From positions 124,001 through 188,000 of the forward strand of contig NZ_MOBJ01000009.1 in assembly GCF_003732225.1 (NCBI RefSeq): a DNA stretch of 64,000 nucleotides. The letters are read 5' to 3'. The notes beneath the pieces are model-generated. The model saw only the letters and a list, made by a program, of their open reading frames with translations. It searched no databases and was not told where the DNA came from. The position numbers were made by a program, and so were the translations under genes. This stretch comes from Pseudomonas brassicacearum (GTDB lineage Bacteria; Pseudomonadota; Gammaproteobacteria; Pseudomonadales; Pseudomonadaceae). Shown here piece by piece: positions 12,444-21,609 of the stretch (position 1 is its first letter; each line of letters starts with the position of its first letter).

Positions 12444-13891
12444 CCCGCTGACCGACTGATGCGGATTCGCTTGCGTGCACTGCGCGTCAGGCGGATCGAC
12501 AGCATCAGCGCCGCGCAGCTCAAGCCCACGATCAAGCCCTGCCACAGCCCGCTCGGGCCACTCGGCGCGCCGAGCCAGTTGGTCAAGCCAAGGGCGTAAC
12601 CCACCGGCAAACCAATCCCCCAGTAAGCGAACAAGGTCAGGATCATCGTCACGCGAGTGTCCTGATAACCGCGCAGCGCACCTGCAGCAGTCACCTGGAT
12701 CGCATCCGAGAACTGAAACAGCGCCGAATAGACGATCAGCATCGACGCCACCTGAATCACGATCGGGTCGGCGGTGTAAATCGCCGCGATGTGTTCACGC
12801 AGCAACAGCATCATGCTCGCCGACAGGCAGGCGTAAGCCAGCGCAGTGCCCATGCCGACACCGGCGGCGAAGCGTGCTTCGCGGGGTTCCTCGCGTCCAA
12901 GTGCCTGGCCGACCCGCACGGTCACGGCCATGCCCAGGGAGTAGGGGATCATGAACACCAGCGAACTGAAGTTCAGGGCAATCTGGTGCCCGGCCACCAC
13001 CGTGGCGCCGAGGCTGCCGATCAACAGGGCGATTACCGCGAAAATGCTCGACTCGGCGAACACTGCGATGCCGATCGGCAGGCCGATGCCCAGCAGACGC
13101 TTGATCACCGCCCATTGCGGCCAATCGAAACGGCTGAACAGCTGACTCGATTGATAGGCCGGTGCCCAACGCTCCCAGCCGGCCATGCCCAGCGCCATCA
13201 CCCACATCACGATTGCCGTGGCCCAGCCGCAGCCGACGCCGCCCATGGCCGGTACACCGAGGTGGCCATATATGAAGATGTAGTTCAGCGGGATATTCAG
13301 CGCCAGTCCACACAGACCCAGAACCATCGCCGGCCGGGTGCGTCCCAGGCCGTCACTGAAGCAGCGCAGCACGTGATACAGCGCCACCGCCGGCAGACCG
13401 CTGGCGATGCCGTGCAGGTATTGCATGCACGGGCCGATCAGCTCGGGATCGACCTTCATAATGTGCAGGATCGGTTCGGCGCTGAACAGCATGCCAGTCG
13501 CCATCAGGCCCACCACCAGCGCCAGCCACAATGCCTGACGGACGATAGGGCCGATCTCGGCGTGGGTGCCGGCGCCGAAGCGCTGAGCCACTTTTGGCGT
13601 GGTCGCCAGCAGCGTGCCGGTCATCAGCAGGAACACCGGCACCCAGATCGAGTTGCCGAGAGCCACCGCCGCCAGATCGCGTGGCCCGACGCGGCCGGCC
13701 ATCACCGCATCGACGAAGCCCATGGCGGTGGTCGCCAACTGCGCGATCATGATCGGCAGCGCCAGGCCAAGCAGGTTTTTAAGCTCCAGGCGAACCCGGG
13801 CCGGGCGGTTGAGGGAAATAGCGGCGGGGCTGTCAGTTACGGAATTCACAGGCGAAGCGTCCAGAGAGGTTTGATGCGCGGGGCGGCGCAT
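12440..13891 (-). CDS. MATE-family multidrug efflux transporter (NorM type)
   Basis: A polytopic protein with 12 predicted spans of the MATE family, NorM branch. Such proteins export drugs or cationic metabolites by Na+ or H+ antiport. Family features are an N-terminal [23 protein letters not shown] helix, a second-half repeat starting [17 protein letters not shown], and the [10 protein letters not shown] motif. The start is uncertain: ATG 13891 gives 483 residues, while GTG 13849 (VNSVTDSP) gives 469, nearer E. coli NorM; neither has a good ribosome site. The reading frame stays open far upstream, but that part is antisense to pdxB. It converges on tusA. Confidence 0.9.
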
Positions 13892-13966
13892 TCTACGCGT
13901 TGACGCCGCAGTCAGGAAAATTCCTGTGTTGCGGATTTGTAATCGCGCACCTTTGCATCGATCCAC

Positions 13967-14069
13967 CGTAGGAGCTGCCGCAGGCTGCGATCTCTTGATG
14001 TTGCTTTCCAATAAGCAATGCTCAATGAAATCGAAGATCAAGAGATCGCAGCCTGCGGCAGCTCCTACG
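13967..14069. repeat. REPIN, second family (GTAGGAGCTGCCGCAGGCTGCGATCT)
   Basis: Inverted arms 13967-13995 and about 14040-14069 (GATCGCAGCCTGCGGCAGCTCCTAC) form a long hairpin between the MATE gene and pdxB. Related units are at 42674-42756 (pair) and 51808-51840 (single). Confidence 0.85.
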
Positions 14070-14110
14070 AAGATGTGCGCTACACTGCCGATCCGCCAAA
14101 GGAGCCTGCC

Positions 14111-15253
14111 ATGCTGATTGTTGCCGACGAAAATATCCCGCTGCTCGATGCGTTCTTTGAAGGTTTCGGCGAAATCCGCCGTGTACCGGGACGCTCCATC
14201 GACCGCGCCACGGTCGAGGCGGCCGATGTGCTGCTGGTGCGCTCGGTGACCAAGGTCGACCGCGACTTGCTGGAAGGCAGCAAGGTGCGGTTTGTCGGTA
14301 CCTGCACCATTGGCACCGATCACCTGGATCTGGACTACTTTCAGCAGGCCGGCATCACCTGGTCCAGCGCGCCGGGCTGTAATGCCCGAGGCGTGGTCGA
14401 CTACGTGCTGGGCAGCCTGCTGACCCTGGCTGAAATCGAAGGCGTCGATCTGGCCGAGCGCACATACGGGGTCGTCGGCGCCGGTGAAGTTGGCGGTCGG
14501 CTGGTCAAGGTTCTGCAAGGTTTGGGCTGGAAGGTACTGGTGTGTGATCCACCGCGTCAGGCGGCCGAAGGCGGCGAATTTGTCAGCCTGGAGCAGATCA
14601 TCGGGCAATGCGACGTCATCAGCTTGCACACTCCGTTGAGCCAGAACGCTGAGCAATCGACCTGGCACCTGTTTGACGAAAACCGCTTGAACCAACTCAA
14701 GCCCGGTGCCTGGCTGATCAACGCCAGCCGTGGCCCGGTGGTGGATAACAGCGCATTGCGCGAAGTGCTGCTGGCGCGCGAAGACCTGCAAGCGGTGCTG
14801 GACGTGTGGGAAGGCGAGCCGAGCGTCGATATCGCTTTGGCTGAACTGTGCGTGATTGCCACCCCGCATATCGCCGGTTACAGCCTCGACGGCAAGCAGC
14901 GCGGGACCGCGCAGATCTATCAAGCGTTTTGCCAGTTCCTCGGGCAGCCAGCTCAGGTCTCCCTTGATGAGTTGTTGCCGGCACCGTGGCTGGCGCAAGT
15001 CCACTTGAACGCCAGTTGTGATCCAGCCTGGGCCTTGGCGATGGTCTGCCGTGGGGTGTACGACCCGCGTCGCGATGACGCGGATTTCCGCCGCAGCCTG
15101 GTGGTCAGCGGTGCCGAACAGCGCACGGCGTTTGACCTGCTGCGCAAGCATTACCCGGAACGTCGAGAGATTGATGGGCTGAAGGTACGCATTGACGGCG
15201 AATCACCGGCCTTGCGGCAAATGGTGGCAGCGTTGGGGGCAACGGCTGTCTAG
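14111..15253 (+). CDS. pdxB: Erythronate-4-phosphate dehydrogenase
   Basis: PdxB oxidises 4-phospho-erythronate in pyridoxal 5'-phosphate synthesis. The 380-residue product is a D-2-hydroxyacid dehydrogenase. It has a Rossmann motif in [12 protein letters not shown], a catalytic-type Arg in [10 protein letters not shown], Glu in DVWEGEP and His in ATPHIAGYS. The C-terminal PdxB dimerisation extension is present. The ATG at 14111 follows AAAGGAGCC. It is a single gene; the histidine kinase downstream is convergent. Confidence 0.96.
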   Translation: MLIVADENIPLLDAFFEGFGEIRRVPGRSIDRATVEAADVLLVRSVTKVDRDLLEGSKVRFVGTCTIGTDHLDLDYFQQAGITWSSAPGCNARGVVDYVLGSLLTLAEIEGVDLAERTYGVVGAGEVGGRLVKVLQGLGWKVLVCDPPRQAAEGGEFVSLEQIIGQCDVISLHTPLSQNAEQSTWHLFDENRLNQLKPGAWLINASRGPVVDNSALREVLLAREDLQAVLDVWEGEPSVDIALAELCVIATPHIAGYSLDGKQRGTAQIYQAFCQFLGQPAQVSLDELLPAPWLAQVHLNASCDPAWALAMVCRGVYDPRRDDADFRRSLVVSGAEQRTAFDLLRKHYPERREIDGLKVRIDGESPALRQMVAALGATAV

Positions 15254-15279
15254 CGACCTGCAGGCCAGCGTTGCTGGCC

Positions 15280-16641
15280 TCAAACCCCTTTCGGCAACTC
15301 CATCAAAAACCGCGTCCAGCCCTGGCCCGATTCGCAATGAATCGTTCCACCATGGGCGCGGATGATCGATTGAGTGATCGCCAACCCCAATCCTGCATGT
15401 TCGCTGCTGCCTTCATGGCGCGCCGGATCTGCACGGTAGAAGCGGTCGAACAAGCGCGGCAGCAACGCTTCGGCAATGCCTTCCCCGGAGTTCTCGATAC
15501 TCAGGCTCAACCCTTTTGGCGCATCGACAATCCGCACTTGAACCTCGCCGTGTGGCGGGGTAAAGCGCAGCGCGTTGTCCAGCAGATTGGAGAGGGCGCG
15601 GCGCAACATGCTGCGGTCACCACTGATGCCGGCGCTGCCGAGTCGGGTCAGTTTGACCTGGGCGTCTTCAGCCAACGGTGCGAAGAATTCCAGTAGCAGA
15701 TCCGCTTCCTCAGCCAGTTGCAGTGGCTCGCATTTTGGAATCAGCAAACCGTGATCGGCCTTGGCCAGATAGAGCATGTCGTTGACCAGTTGCGCCATCC
15801 ATTGCAGCTCTTCGAGGTTGCTGTGCAGGGCCTCGCGGTAATCTTCGAGGTCACGCGGGCGGGTGAGGGTGACTTGAGTGTGGGTCAGCAGATTCGACAG
15901 CGGCGTGCGCAGTTCGTGGGCGATGTCGGCAGAGAAGGCTGATAGTCGCTGGAACGAGTCGTCGAGACGGCCGAGCATGGCGTTAAACGTGTGGGTCAGC
16001 TCGGCGAGCTCCGTGGGCATTTGATCTTCGGGCAGGCGCTGGGTCAGTGAGCTGGCAGAGACCCCGGCGGCCACTTCACTCATGCGCCGCAACGGCCGCA
16101 AACCACTGCGCGCCGCCCACGCACCGAGCAGCGCGGTGGCCAGCGCCGACCAGCCGACGGTCAGCCAGATCAAATGCTGCATGCGCTGTAAAAAGTGCTG
16201 ATGGTGGGTGATGTCGAGCATCAGAATCAGCTGCGCGGAATCGGCTTTGTCCGGCGCAAGTGCAGCGCTGTAGACCCGATACGCCGTGCCGGCGCTGTGA
16301 AAATTGTGAAGGCCGGACTGGGCTGGCAAGTCGGCAGGCAGGTTAGTCGCACTGTCGAACCACACACGCCCATCGGCACCGCGGACCCGCAATGCCAGGT
16401 CCGGCTGATGGCTCATTTCCTCTTGCAAGCGGGCTTTGCGTTCGGCGAACAACACTGGGTCGTCGGCACCCGCCAAGGCGCTGCGCAGGGCGATCAGCTT
16501 GCTGTCGAGCAGTTGCTGGTCGAGTTCAATAAAGTGCGTTTCGCTGGCGCGACTGAACAGCACGCCGGCGAACAACGAAACCACCGCCGTGCAGGCGGCA
16601 AACAGCAACGCCAAGCGGCCGCTCAGGGACAGGCGGCGCAT
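15280..16641 (-). CDS. copS: Heavy-metal sensor histidine kinase (CopS/CusS type)
   Basis: A 453-residue membrane histidine kinase with spans at about 10-30 and 155-175 and a periplasmic sensor between them. A HAMP domain follows (about 177-230), then the phospho-acceptor motif FSADIAHELRTPLSN with His242 and HATPase motifs (NLLDNALRF, GEGI, GLGLAI). It is co-directional with the regulator and overlaps its stop by one base (TGATG). Copper as signal is inferred from the cupredoxin gene next door and the P. aeruginosa copRS locus order. Confidence 0.88.
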   Translation of the reverse strand: MRRLSLSGRLALLFAACTAVVSLFAGVLFSRASETHFIELDQQLLDSKLIALRSALAGADDPVLFAERKARLQEEMSHQPDLALRVRGADGRVWFDSATNLPADLPAQSGLHNFHSAGTAYRVYSAALAPDKADSAQLILMLDITHHQHFLQRMQHLIWLTVGWSALATALLGAWAARSGLRPLRRMSEVAAGVSASSLTQRLPEDQMPTELAELTHTFNAMLGRLDDSFQRLSAFSADIAHELRTPLSNLLTHTQVTLTRPRDLEDYREALHSNLEELQWMAQLVNDMLYLAKADHGLLIPKCEPLQLAEEADLLLEFFAPLAEDAQVKLTRLGSAGISGDRSMLRRALSNLLDNALRFTPPHGEVQVRIVDAPKGLSLSIENSGEGIAEALLPRLFDRFYRADPARHEGSSEHAGLGLAITQSIIRAHGGTIHCESGQGWTRFLMELPKGV

Positions 16642-17321
16642 CAGGCGGGACGCTCTTCAAGCACGTAACCCATGCCGCGCACGGTATGAATCAACTTGTT
16701 CGGGAAGTCGTCGTCGATCTTCAGGCGCAGGCGGCGGATCGCCACTTCAATGACGTTGGTGTCGCTGTCGAAATTCATATCCCAAACCTGCGAAGCGATC
16801 AGCGATTTGGGCAGCACTTCGCCCTGACGACGCAGGAGCATTTCCAGCAAGGCGAATTCCTTGGCGGTCAGGTCGATGCGCTGGCCGCTGCGCTCGACCC
16901 GGCGCCGGATCAAGTCCAGTCGCAAATCCGCCAGTTGCAGGCTGGTCTCCTGCGGCGTAGCGCTGCCGCGACGCAACAGGCTACGCACGCGGGCAAGGAG
17001 TTCGGAGAAGGCGAAGGGCTTGACCAGGTAATCGTCGGCGCCCAGTTCCAAACCGTGAACCCGGTCTTCAACGGCGTCGCGAGCCGTGAGAAACAGCACC
17101 GGAATATCCAGGCCGGCGCTGCGCACCGCTTGTAGAATCTGCCAACCGTCACGGCCAGGGAGCATCACATCGAGAATCAGCAAGGCGTAATCGCCGGTCA
17201 GCGCCAGGTGTTGGCCGGTGTTGCCGTCGGCCACCAGTTCAGCGTTGAAACCAGCCTCGGTCAGGCCTTGGCGCAAGTAATGGCCGGTTTTCGGTTGGTC
17301 TTCGACGATCAGCAGTTTCAT
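16641..17321 (-). CDS. copR: Heavy-metal response regulator (CopR type)
   Basis: A 226-residue OmpR/PhoB-family regulator. The receiver domain (1-115) has Asp51 in LILDVMLPG, Thr in FLTARD and Lys in YLVKPF. The C-terminal winged helix contains [18 protein letters not shown] and ends in MGYVLEE. It is transcribed ahead of the kinase and divergently from the cupredoxin gene. The 155-bp gap holds a perfect palindrome of the CopR/CusR type, so it probably controls both directions. Confidence 0.9.
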   Translation of the reverse strand: MKLLIVEDQPKTGHYLRQGLTEAGFNAELVADGNTGQHLALTGDYALLILDVMLPGRDGWQILQAVRSAGLDIPVLFLTARDAVEDRVHGLELGADDYLVKPFAFSELLARVRSLLRRGSATPQETSLQLADLRLDLIRRRVERSGQRIDLTAKEFALLEMLLRRQGEVLPKSLIASQVWDMNFDSDTNVIEVAIRRLRLKIDDDFPNKLIHTVRGMGYVLEERPA

Positions 17322-17384
17322 GAGGCGCTCGAGGTCAATGGAACAGGGGCGTTATACCGTGGCGGGCGGCCATGCAGCACAACC

Positions 17385-17398
17385 TTACAAAGTTGTAA
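17385..17398. promoter_or_regulatory. Palindromic copper-type box (TTACAA-AG-TTGTAA)
   Basis: A perfect 6-2-6 palindrome midway between copR and the cupredoxin start. It resembles the dyads bound by CusR/CopR regulators. Sitting 64 bp from the copR ATG and 79 bp from the cupredoxin ATG, it is well placed to serve both promoters. Confidence 0.65.
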
Positions 17399-17476
17399 TC
17401 TAACCGTCAGCTGGCTGGCAGCGGCGCAGCCATAGAGTTTCCCACAGGCTGAACCTCATCTTGTTGGAGTGTGATC

Positions 17477-18010
17477 ATGTTTTTGCGTCATCGATTGGTG
17501 CTTGCCGGCTGTTTGCTGGTGTTGAGTTTTCCCGTATGGGCCTCGCCGGCACAGAGCTACGACTTCGGTGCGCCAGCCCCGGCGGCCAAGGCTACACGCA
17601 GTGTCGAAATCGTGATGGGCGATATGTCGTTCACGCCCAAGGCGCTGGAAATCAAAGCCGGCGAGACAGTGCGTTTTGTGCTGATCAATAAAGGCCAGTT
17701 ACTGCACGAGTTCAACCTGGGCCATGCGGCGATGCATGCAGCGCATCAACAGGAAATGCTGAAAATGCAGCAGAGCGGCATGCTGACCCCGACCGCGATG
17801 AAAAGCGCTTCCATGGACCATGGCTCGATGCCGGGTATGGATCATGGCGCAAGCATGAAGCACGATGATCCGAACAGTGTGCTGGTGGAGCCGGGCAAAA
17901 CCGCCGAGCTGACCTGGACCTTCAACAAAGCCGGCAACCTGGAATTCGCCTGCAACATCCCCGGCCACTATCAGGCGGGCATGGTCGGCAAATTGACTGT
18001 CAGTCAGTAA
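17477..18010 (+). CDS. Periplasmic cupredoxin-like copper-binding protein
   Basis: A 177-residue exported protein with a signal peptide ending near WASPAQS and a plastocyanin-like fold. Copper ligands are suggested by HEFNLG and by the C-terminal FACNIPGHYQAGM (Cys-His-Met). A Met/His-rich insert of about 30 residues (SMDHGSMPGMDHG and following) should bind Cu(I). ATG 17477 is chosen because GGAG lies 7 bp upstream; GTG 17471 would be too close. By position it equals the copRS-linked cupredoxin of P. aeruginosa. The small ptrA gene found there is absent here. Confidence 0.9.
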   Translation: MFLRHRLVLAGCLLVLSFPVWASPAQSYDFGAPAPAAKATRSVEIVMGDMSFTPKALEIKAGETVRFVLINKGQLLHEFNLGHAAMHAAHQQEMLKMQQSGMLTPTAMKSASMDHGSMPGMDHGASMKHDDPNSVLVEPGKTAELTWTFNKAGNLEFACNIPGHYQAGMVGKLTVSQ

Positions 18011-18071
18011 GCACTCAAAGGCGGGAGCAAAGGCTGTTAGAATCCGATGATTCTTCAGTCAGGTTTCCGCC

Positions 18072-18902
18072 ATGCATCCCGCAGCCGAACATTCGCCGCT
18101 GGGCAAATCCAGCGAATACATCGCCACGTACACGCCGTCCTTGCTGTTCCCGATCCCGCGCACCGCGAAATGGGCCGAGCTGGGCCTGACGGCTGAAACC
18201 CTGCCGTACAAGGGCGTGGACTTCTGGAACTGCTTCGAACTGTCCTGGCTGTTGCCGTCGGGCAAGCCAGTGGTGGCCATCGGCGAATTCAGCATCCCGG
18301 CGGACTCGCCGAACATCATCGAATCGAAGTCGTTCAAGCTGTACCTGAACTCGCTGAACCAGACGCCGTTCGCCGATACCCAAAGCCTTGAAGCTACTTT
18401 GGTGACCGATTTATCGGCGGCGGCTGGCAAACCGGTGGGCGTGCGCATTCGCAGCTTGAACGAGGTTCAGGCCGAAGGCGTCGTGGCGCTGCCGGGTGTG
18501 TGCATCGATGATCTGGACATCAGCGTCAGCAACTACGAGCATCCGCGTCCGGAACTGCTGCGTTGCGACGATTCGCGCATCGTTGAAGAAAGCGTGCACA
18601 GTCATTTGCTCAAATCCAATTGCCCGGTCACCAGTCAACCGGACTGGGGCAGCGTAGCGGTCGAGTACCGTGGCGCGGCGCTGGATCACGCCAGCCTGTT
18701 GGCCTATCTGGTGAGCTTCCGTCAGCACTCGGACTTCCACGAGCAATGCGTAGAGCGGATCTTTCTCGATCTGCAACGCTTGCTGAAGCCGGAAAAACTG
18801 ACCGTGTATGCGCGTTACGTGCGCCGCGGCGGGCTGGACATCAACCCGTATCGCAGCACTGAAGCGGTACAACTGCCGAACCACCGGTTGGTCCGTCAGT
18901 AG
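18072..18902 (+). CDS. queF: NADPH-dependent 7-cyano-7-deazaguanine reductase
   Basis: QueF reduces the nitrile of preQ0 to preQ1 in queuosine synthesis. The 276-residue product is the long, two-domain (YqcD-like) form. The QueF motif ESKSFKLY is at 84-91, and catalytic Cys184 and Asp191 lie in [11 protein letters not shown]. The protein starts [16 protein letters not shown]. Single gene ending at a REPIN and a strong terminator. Confidence 0.96.
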   Translation: MHPAAEHSPLGKSSEYIATYTPSLLFPIPRTAKWAELGLTAETLPYKGVDFWNCFELSWLLPSGKPVVAIGEFSIPADSPNIIESKSFKLYLNSLNQTPFADTQSLEATLVTDLSAAAGKPVGVRIRSLNEVQAEGVVALPGVCIDDLDISVSNYEHPRPELLRCDDSRIVEESVHSHLLKSNCPVTSQPDWGSVAVEYRGAALDHASLLAYLVSFRQHSDFHEQCVERIFLDLQRLLKPEKLTVYARYVRRGGLDINPYRSTEAVQLPNHRLVRQ

Positions 18903-18910
18903 AGATCCAG

Positions 18911-19001
18911 TGTGGGAGCGAGCTTGCTCGCGATGGCGGAGGAACAGCCAACATTAATGTTGGATGTGCTGGCCTCATCGCGAGCAAGCTCGCTCCCACA
19001 G
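18911..19001. repeat. REPIN, family GTGGGAGCGAGCTTGCTCGCGA
   Basis: Inverted REP units at 18911-18936 and 18976-19001, between queF and its terminator. Confidence 0.9.
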
Positions 19002-19028
19002 GGGATTGCATTTCAGGCCGTATAAAAC

Positions 19029-19062
19029 GAAAAAGCCCCGCTATCACTAGCGGGGCTTTTTT
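19029..19062. terminator. Bidirectional terminator, queF / DUF4404 gene
   Basis: Perfect 13-bp arms AAAAGCCCCGCTA / TAGCGGGGCTTTT with a TCAC loop and T runs on both strands, between two convergent genes. Confidence 0.92.
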
Positions 19063-19074
19063 GCATCTGAAGGG

Positions 19075-19338
19075 TCAGATCCCGATGTTGCCCAGGGTCT
19101 GCACGATGTTGCGCAAAATGGTGGCCAGCGCCGGGTGGTCCACTTCGAAACGCTCTACGGCAAGGTTTACGCCGTCTGACAGGCTGCTGTCCTGCGTCGC
19201 GGTTTCCAGTTTGATCTGCGCCTCGATCTTCTGCATCAGTTCTTGCAGGTGTTCGCGTTCTTCCAGCGTGAGCGGTGGGTTCTGCTCCAGTTGCTCGCGC
19301 AGGGCGTTGAGCTGTTCTTGCAGTTCGCGGGCAGGCAT
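19075..19338 (-). CDS. DUF4404 family protein
   Basis: An 87-residue soluble protein, mostly helical and probably coiled-coil (ARELQEQLNALREQLEQN, then EEREHLQELMQKIEAQI), ending NIVQTLGNIGI. It resembles the DUF4404 family, common next to queF in Pseudomonas; function is unknown. The start MPARELQEQ at 19338 has AGGAAG upstream; a longer frame to 19401 lacks a site. Confidence 0.8.
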   Translation of the reverse strand: MPARELQEQLNALREQLEQNPPLTLEEREHLQELMQKIEAQIKLETATQDSSLSDGVNLAVERFEVDHPALATILRNIVQTLGNIGI

Positions 19339-19461
19339 GGCGTTCTTCCTTTTATCGATAGGCACTGGCATAGACCGCAGCGATGGGCCAAAGGTCTGCA
19401 TCTGACCTTTAGATTAATCCACTGGCGAGCGAAGTGCATGATCTTGATCAAGAACGGCCCA

Positions 19462-20082
19462 TCAGGGCTTTTCACCCTTGTGTCGGCGCAGGCCGATGTC
19501 TGACAGGCAAGTGCCGAGTTCGCCCAGATGATCGATCACCGAATGCACGCCGAGGCTGAACAGTTGCAGGGTCGCCTTGCCGCGTTTGAGCTCGCGCTCT
19601 TGCTGGCTCAAGGCTTGCCACTCACTGGGCGCCAGCCCGCAGAGCGAGCCACAGGACGCCAGGCCAATGGTCCAGAGCCCGGCATTGAGGCCCGATTGCA
19701 GCAAGCGCGGTTCGCCGCTGACCAGTATGCAGCCGTCCAGGCGATCGATGTTCAGCGCCATCAATGCTTGCCAGCACGCATCGGGGGAAGGCCATTGTCC
19801 GACGTTCAGCGTGTGTGGGCTGGCGGTGATCCAGTCCGGCAGCGAAGTGGCCAGGGCGTGGCTTTGCGCGTGCGGCAACTCGTCGAGCCAGGCGCACGGA
19901 ATGCCTTGAAGTTGCAGGCTGTGCAGCGCTTCCAGAGCGCCCGGTGTCAGGTGCGCCCGTTCGGTCGCGTCGTTGTTGTTCTGACGGCTACAGGCGCCGA
20001 AATCCACCAGGCAGCCGCTGAGACCGAAAAGCACTGCGGTCGGGTTGGGGATGCTGTGGGGGAGGGCTTGGGCGTGAGGCAT
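19462..20082 (-). CDS. HAD-superfamily hydrolase-like protein
   Basis: A 206-residue protein that resembles degenerate HAD/phosphonatase-type hydrolases. An N-terminal AVLFGLSGCLVDFGA occupies the place of the DxDx(T/V) motif. The nucleophile Asp is replaced by Gly (FGLSG), so catalysis is doubtful. A later GCILVSGEPRLLQSGLNAGLWTIGL resembles HAD motif IV and the loop after it. ATG 20082 follows AGGGA at a good distance. In P. aeruginosa a phosphonoacetaldehyde-hydrolase-annotated gene sits in the same place next to vacJ. Confidence 0.65.
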   Translation of the reverse strand: MPHAQALPHSIPNPTAVLFGLSGCLVDFGACSRQNNNDATERAHLTPGALEALHSLQLQGIPCAWLDELPHAQSHALATSLPDWITASPHTLNVGQWPSPDACWQALMALNIDRLDGCILVSGEPRLLQSGLNAGLWTIGLASCGSLCGLAPSEWQALSQQERELKRGKATLQLFSLGVHSVIDHLGELGTCLSDIGLRRHKGEKP

Positions 20083-20284
20083 TTCGACGTCCCTGAAATA
20101 ACCTGAGAGGTTATGGACGGACCATGACAGTTGAGTGACATCGGGATGAATCGGCCGCACAAAGGCCGGTTCGCCGTAGAGCGTTTCCCGGGTGGCTGCC
20201 TAAAAATACTTATCCGTCTTATACTAGCGCGCTAATTGCCCGGGTATTGAGGCCCGCGCCAGTACGATCCAAGGAGTTTTTGCT

Positions 20285-20974
20285 ATGCGCTGGAGCAATC
20301 GTCTAGCTCGACTATGTGTGTGTGCCGGCGTGTTGCTGGTTCCGTTCGCTGCCCAGGCCGCGTCGGAAGATGACCCTTGGGAAAGCGTTAACCGTCCGAT
20401 CTACAAGTTCAACGACGTGCTGGACACCTACGCCTTGAAACCTCTGGCGCAGGGCTATCAGTTCATCACGCCGCAGTTTCTTGAAGACGGTATCCACAAC
20501 TTCTTCCGCAACATCGGTGACGTCGGCAACCTGGCCAACGACATCTTGCAGGCCAAGCCTCACGCTGCCGGCGTTGATACGGCTCGTCTGCTGATGAACA
20601 CCACCTTCGGCCTGGCCGGTTTCTTCGATGTGGGCACCAAAATGGGCCTGCAACGTAACGACGAAGACTTCGGTCAGACCCTCGGTCACTGGGGTGTGCC
20701 GAGCGGTCCTTACGTGATGCTGCCGTTCTTCGGCCCAAGCACATTGCGTGATGCACCGTCCAAGTACGTCGACACGTACACCCAACCCTACCGCTACATG
20801 AACGACATTCCGGCGCGCAACATGGCGTACGGCATGAGCGTAATCGACACCCGTGCCAGCCTGTTGTCGAGCGAGAAGCTGATCACGGGCGACAAATACA
20901 TCTTCATTCGCAACGCTTACCTGCAGAACCGCGAATTCAAGGTCAAAGACGGCAAGGTTGAAGACGATTTTTAA
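20285..20974 (+). CDS. mlaA: MlaA/VacJ-family phospholipid transport protein
   Basis: MlaA acts in the outer membrane with MlaC and the MlaFEDB ABC complex to return misplaced phospholipids to the inner membrane. The 229-residue product has the family core (DPWESVNRPIYKFNDVLD, FFRNIGDVGNLANDILQ, DFGQTLGHWGVPSGPYVMLPFFGPSTLRD read in blocks). Its signal peptide ends AAQAASED with no lipobox cysteine, so it seems not to be a lipoprotein, unlike E. coli MlaA. AAGGAG precedes the ATG. The mla transporter genes are not in the window. Confidence 0.92.
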   Translation: MRWSNRLARLCVCAGVLLVPFAAQAASEDDPWESVNRPIYKFNDVLDTYALKPLAQGYQFITPQFLEDGIHNFFRNIGDVGNLANDILQAKPHAAGVDTARLLMNTTFGLAGFFDVGTKMGLQRNDEDFGQTLGHWGVPSGPYVMLPFFGPSTLRDAPSKYVDTYTQPYRYMNDIPARNMAYGMSVIDTRASLLSSEKLITGDKYIFIRNAYLQNREFKVKDGKVEDDF

Positions 20975-20989
20975 TCGTCACCTGCACAA

Positions 20990-21020
20990 CAAGAAGGCGG
21001 CCATTTGGCCGCCTTCTTTG
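20990..21020. terminator. Bidirectional terminator, mlaA / PilZ gene
   Basis: Perfect 12-bp arms AAGAAGGCGGCC / GGCCGCCTTCTT with an ATTT loop between convergent genes. Confidence 0.9.
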
Positions 21021-21033
21021 TTTCTATTCGTGC

Positions 21034-21333
21034 TCAATTCATTTTCAGGATTGTAAGCCCAAGTTTCTGGCCACCAGCGTCCTGTTGAGTGACCCAGACC
21101 ACTTCGGTCTCGGCTTCCAGGCCTTTGAGCGCGGCGTGCTCGGAATCGATGCGCACGTTCAGCGTGTCACCCACCTGGAACGAACGGTTCGCCCGAACCT
21201 GCATGCCACTGCTGGAAAGGTCGATACAGACGGCTGGAATCAAATCGCCGGCGTGGATCAATGTGACGTCCGCATCGACCCGCATGCGGATGTAATCACG
21301 CTTTTCACTGTAGTCACGATCGGTTTGGCTCAT
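21034..21333 (-). CDS. PilZ-domain c-di-GMP-binding protein
   Basis: A 99-residue stand-alone PilZ domain. The c-di-GMP signature is present in part: basic EKRDYIRMRVDAD at the N-terminus, then DLSSSGMQV (D/NxSxxG). Strands including VGDTLNVRI and EVVWV follow. Such single-domain proteins act as c-di-GMP effectors or adaptors. GGAAGGA lies upstream of the ATG. The target is unknown; the neighbouring RssB-type regulator is divergent. Confidence 0.88.
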   Translation of the reverse strand: MSQTDRDYSEKRDYIRMRVDADVTLIHAGDLIPAVCIDLSSSGMQVRANRSFQVGDTLNVRIDSEHAALKGLEAETEVVWVTQQDAGGQKLGLTILKMN

Positions 21334-21609
21334 GGGCTCGATCCTTCCATTGTGTTGCGGTTTTGGCTGTTCTTATAACTCCCGGTGATTTGCGATGTAA
21401 AGACGCCTGATGACCATCGGCGTGAGCTTGAAACGCCTCGCGGATGGGAGTACCGTCTGCGCCTTAGAAGGGCACCTCTGATGAACACGCTTGTAGGGCA
21501 AATGCTCGAAAGCGGTGCGACAGAGAGGCTAGAAAGCGAATCCAGTAGTGTGTGCCGGGCCGAATGCCCCGCCAGCTACGCCAACCTAATTCTGGCGCCG
21601 TTTGCCCAC

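Noticed and set aside
13892..15151. Very long reading frame extending the MATE gene antisense through pdxB
   Set aside because: It is the reverse of the pdxB coding sequence; GC-rich DNA often leaves the opposite frame open.
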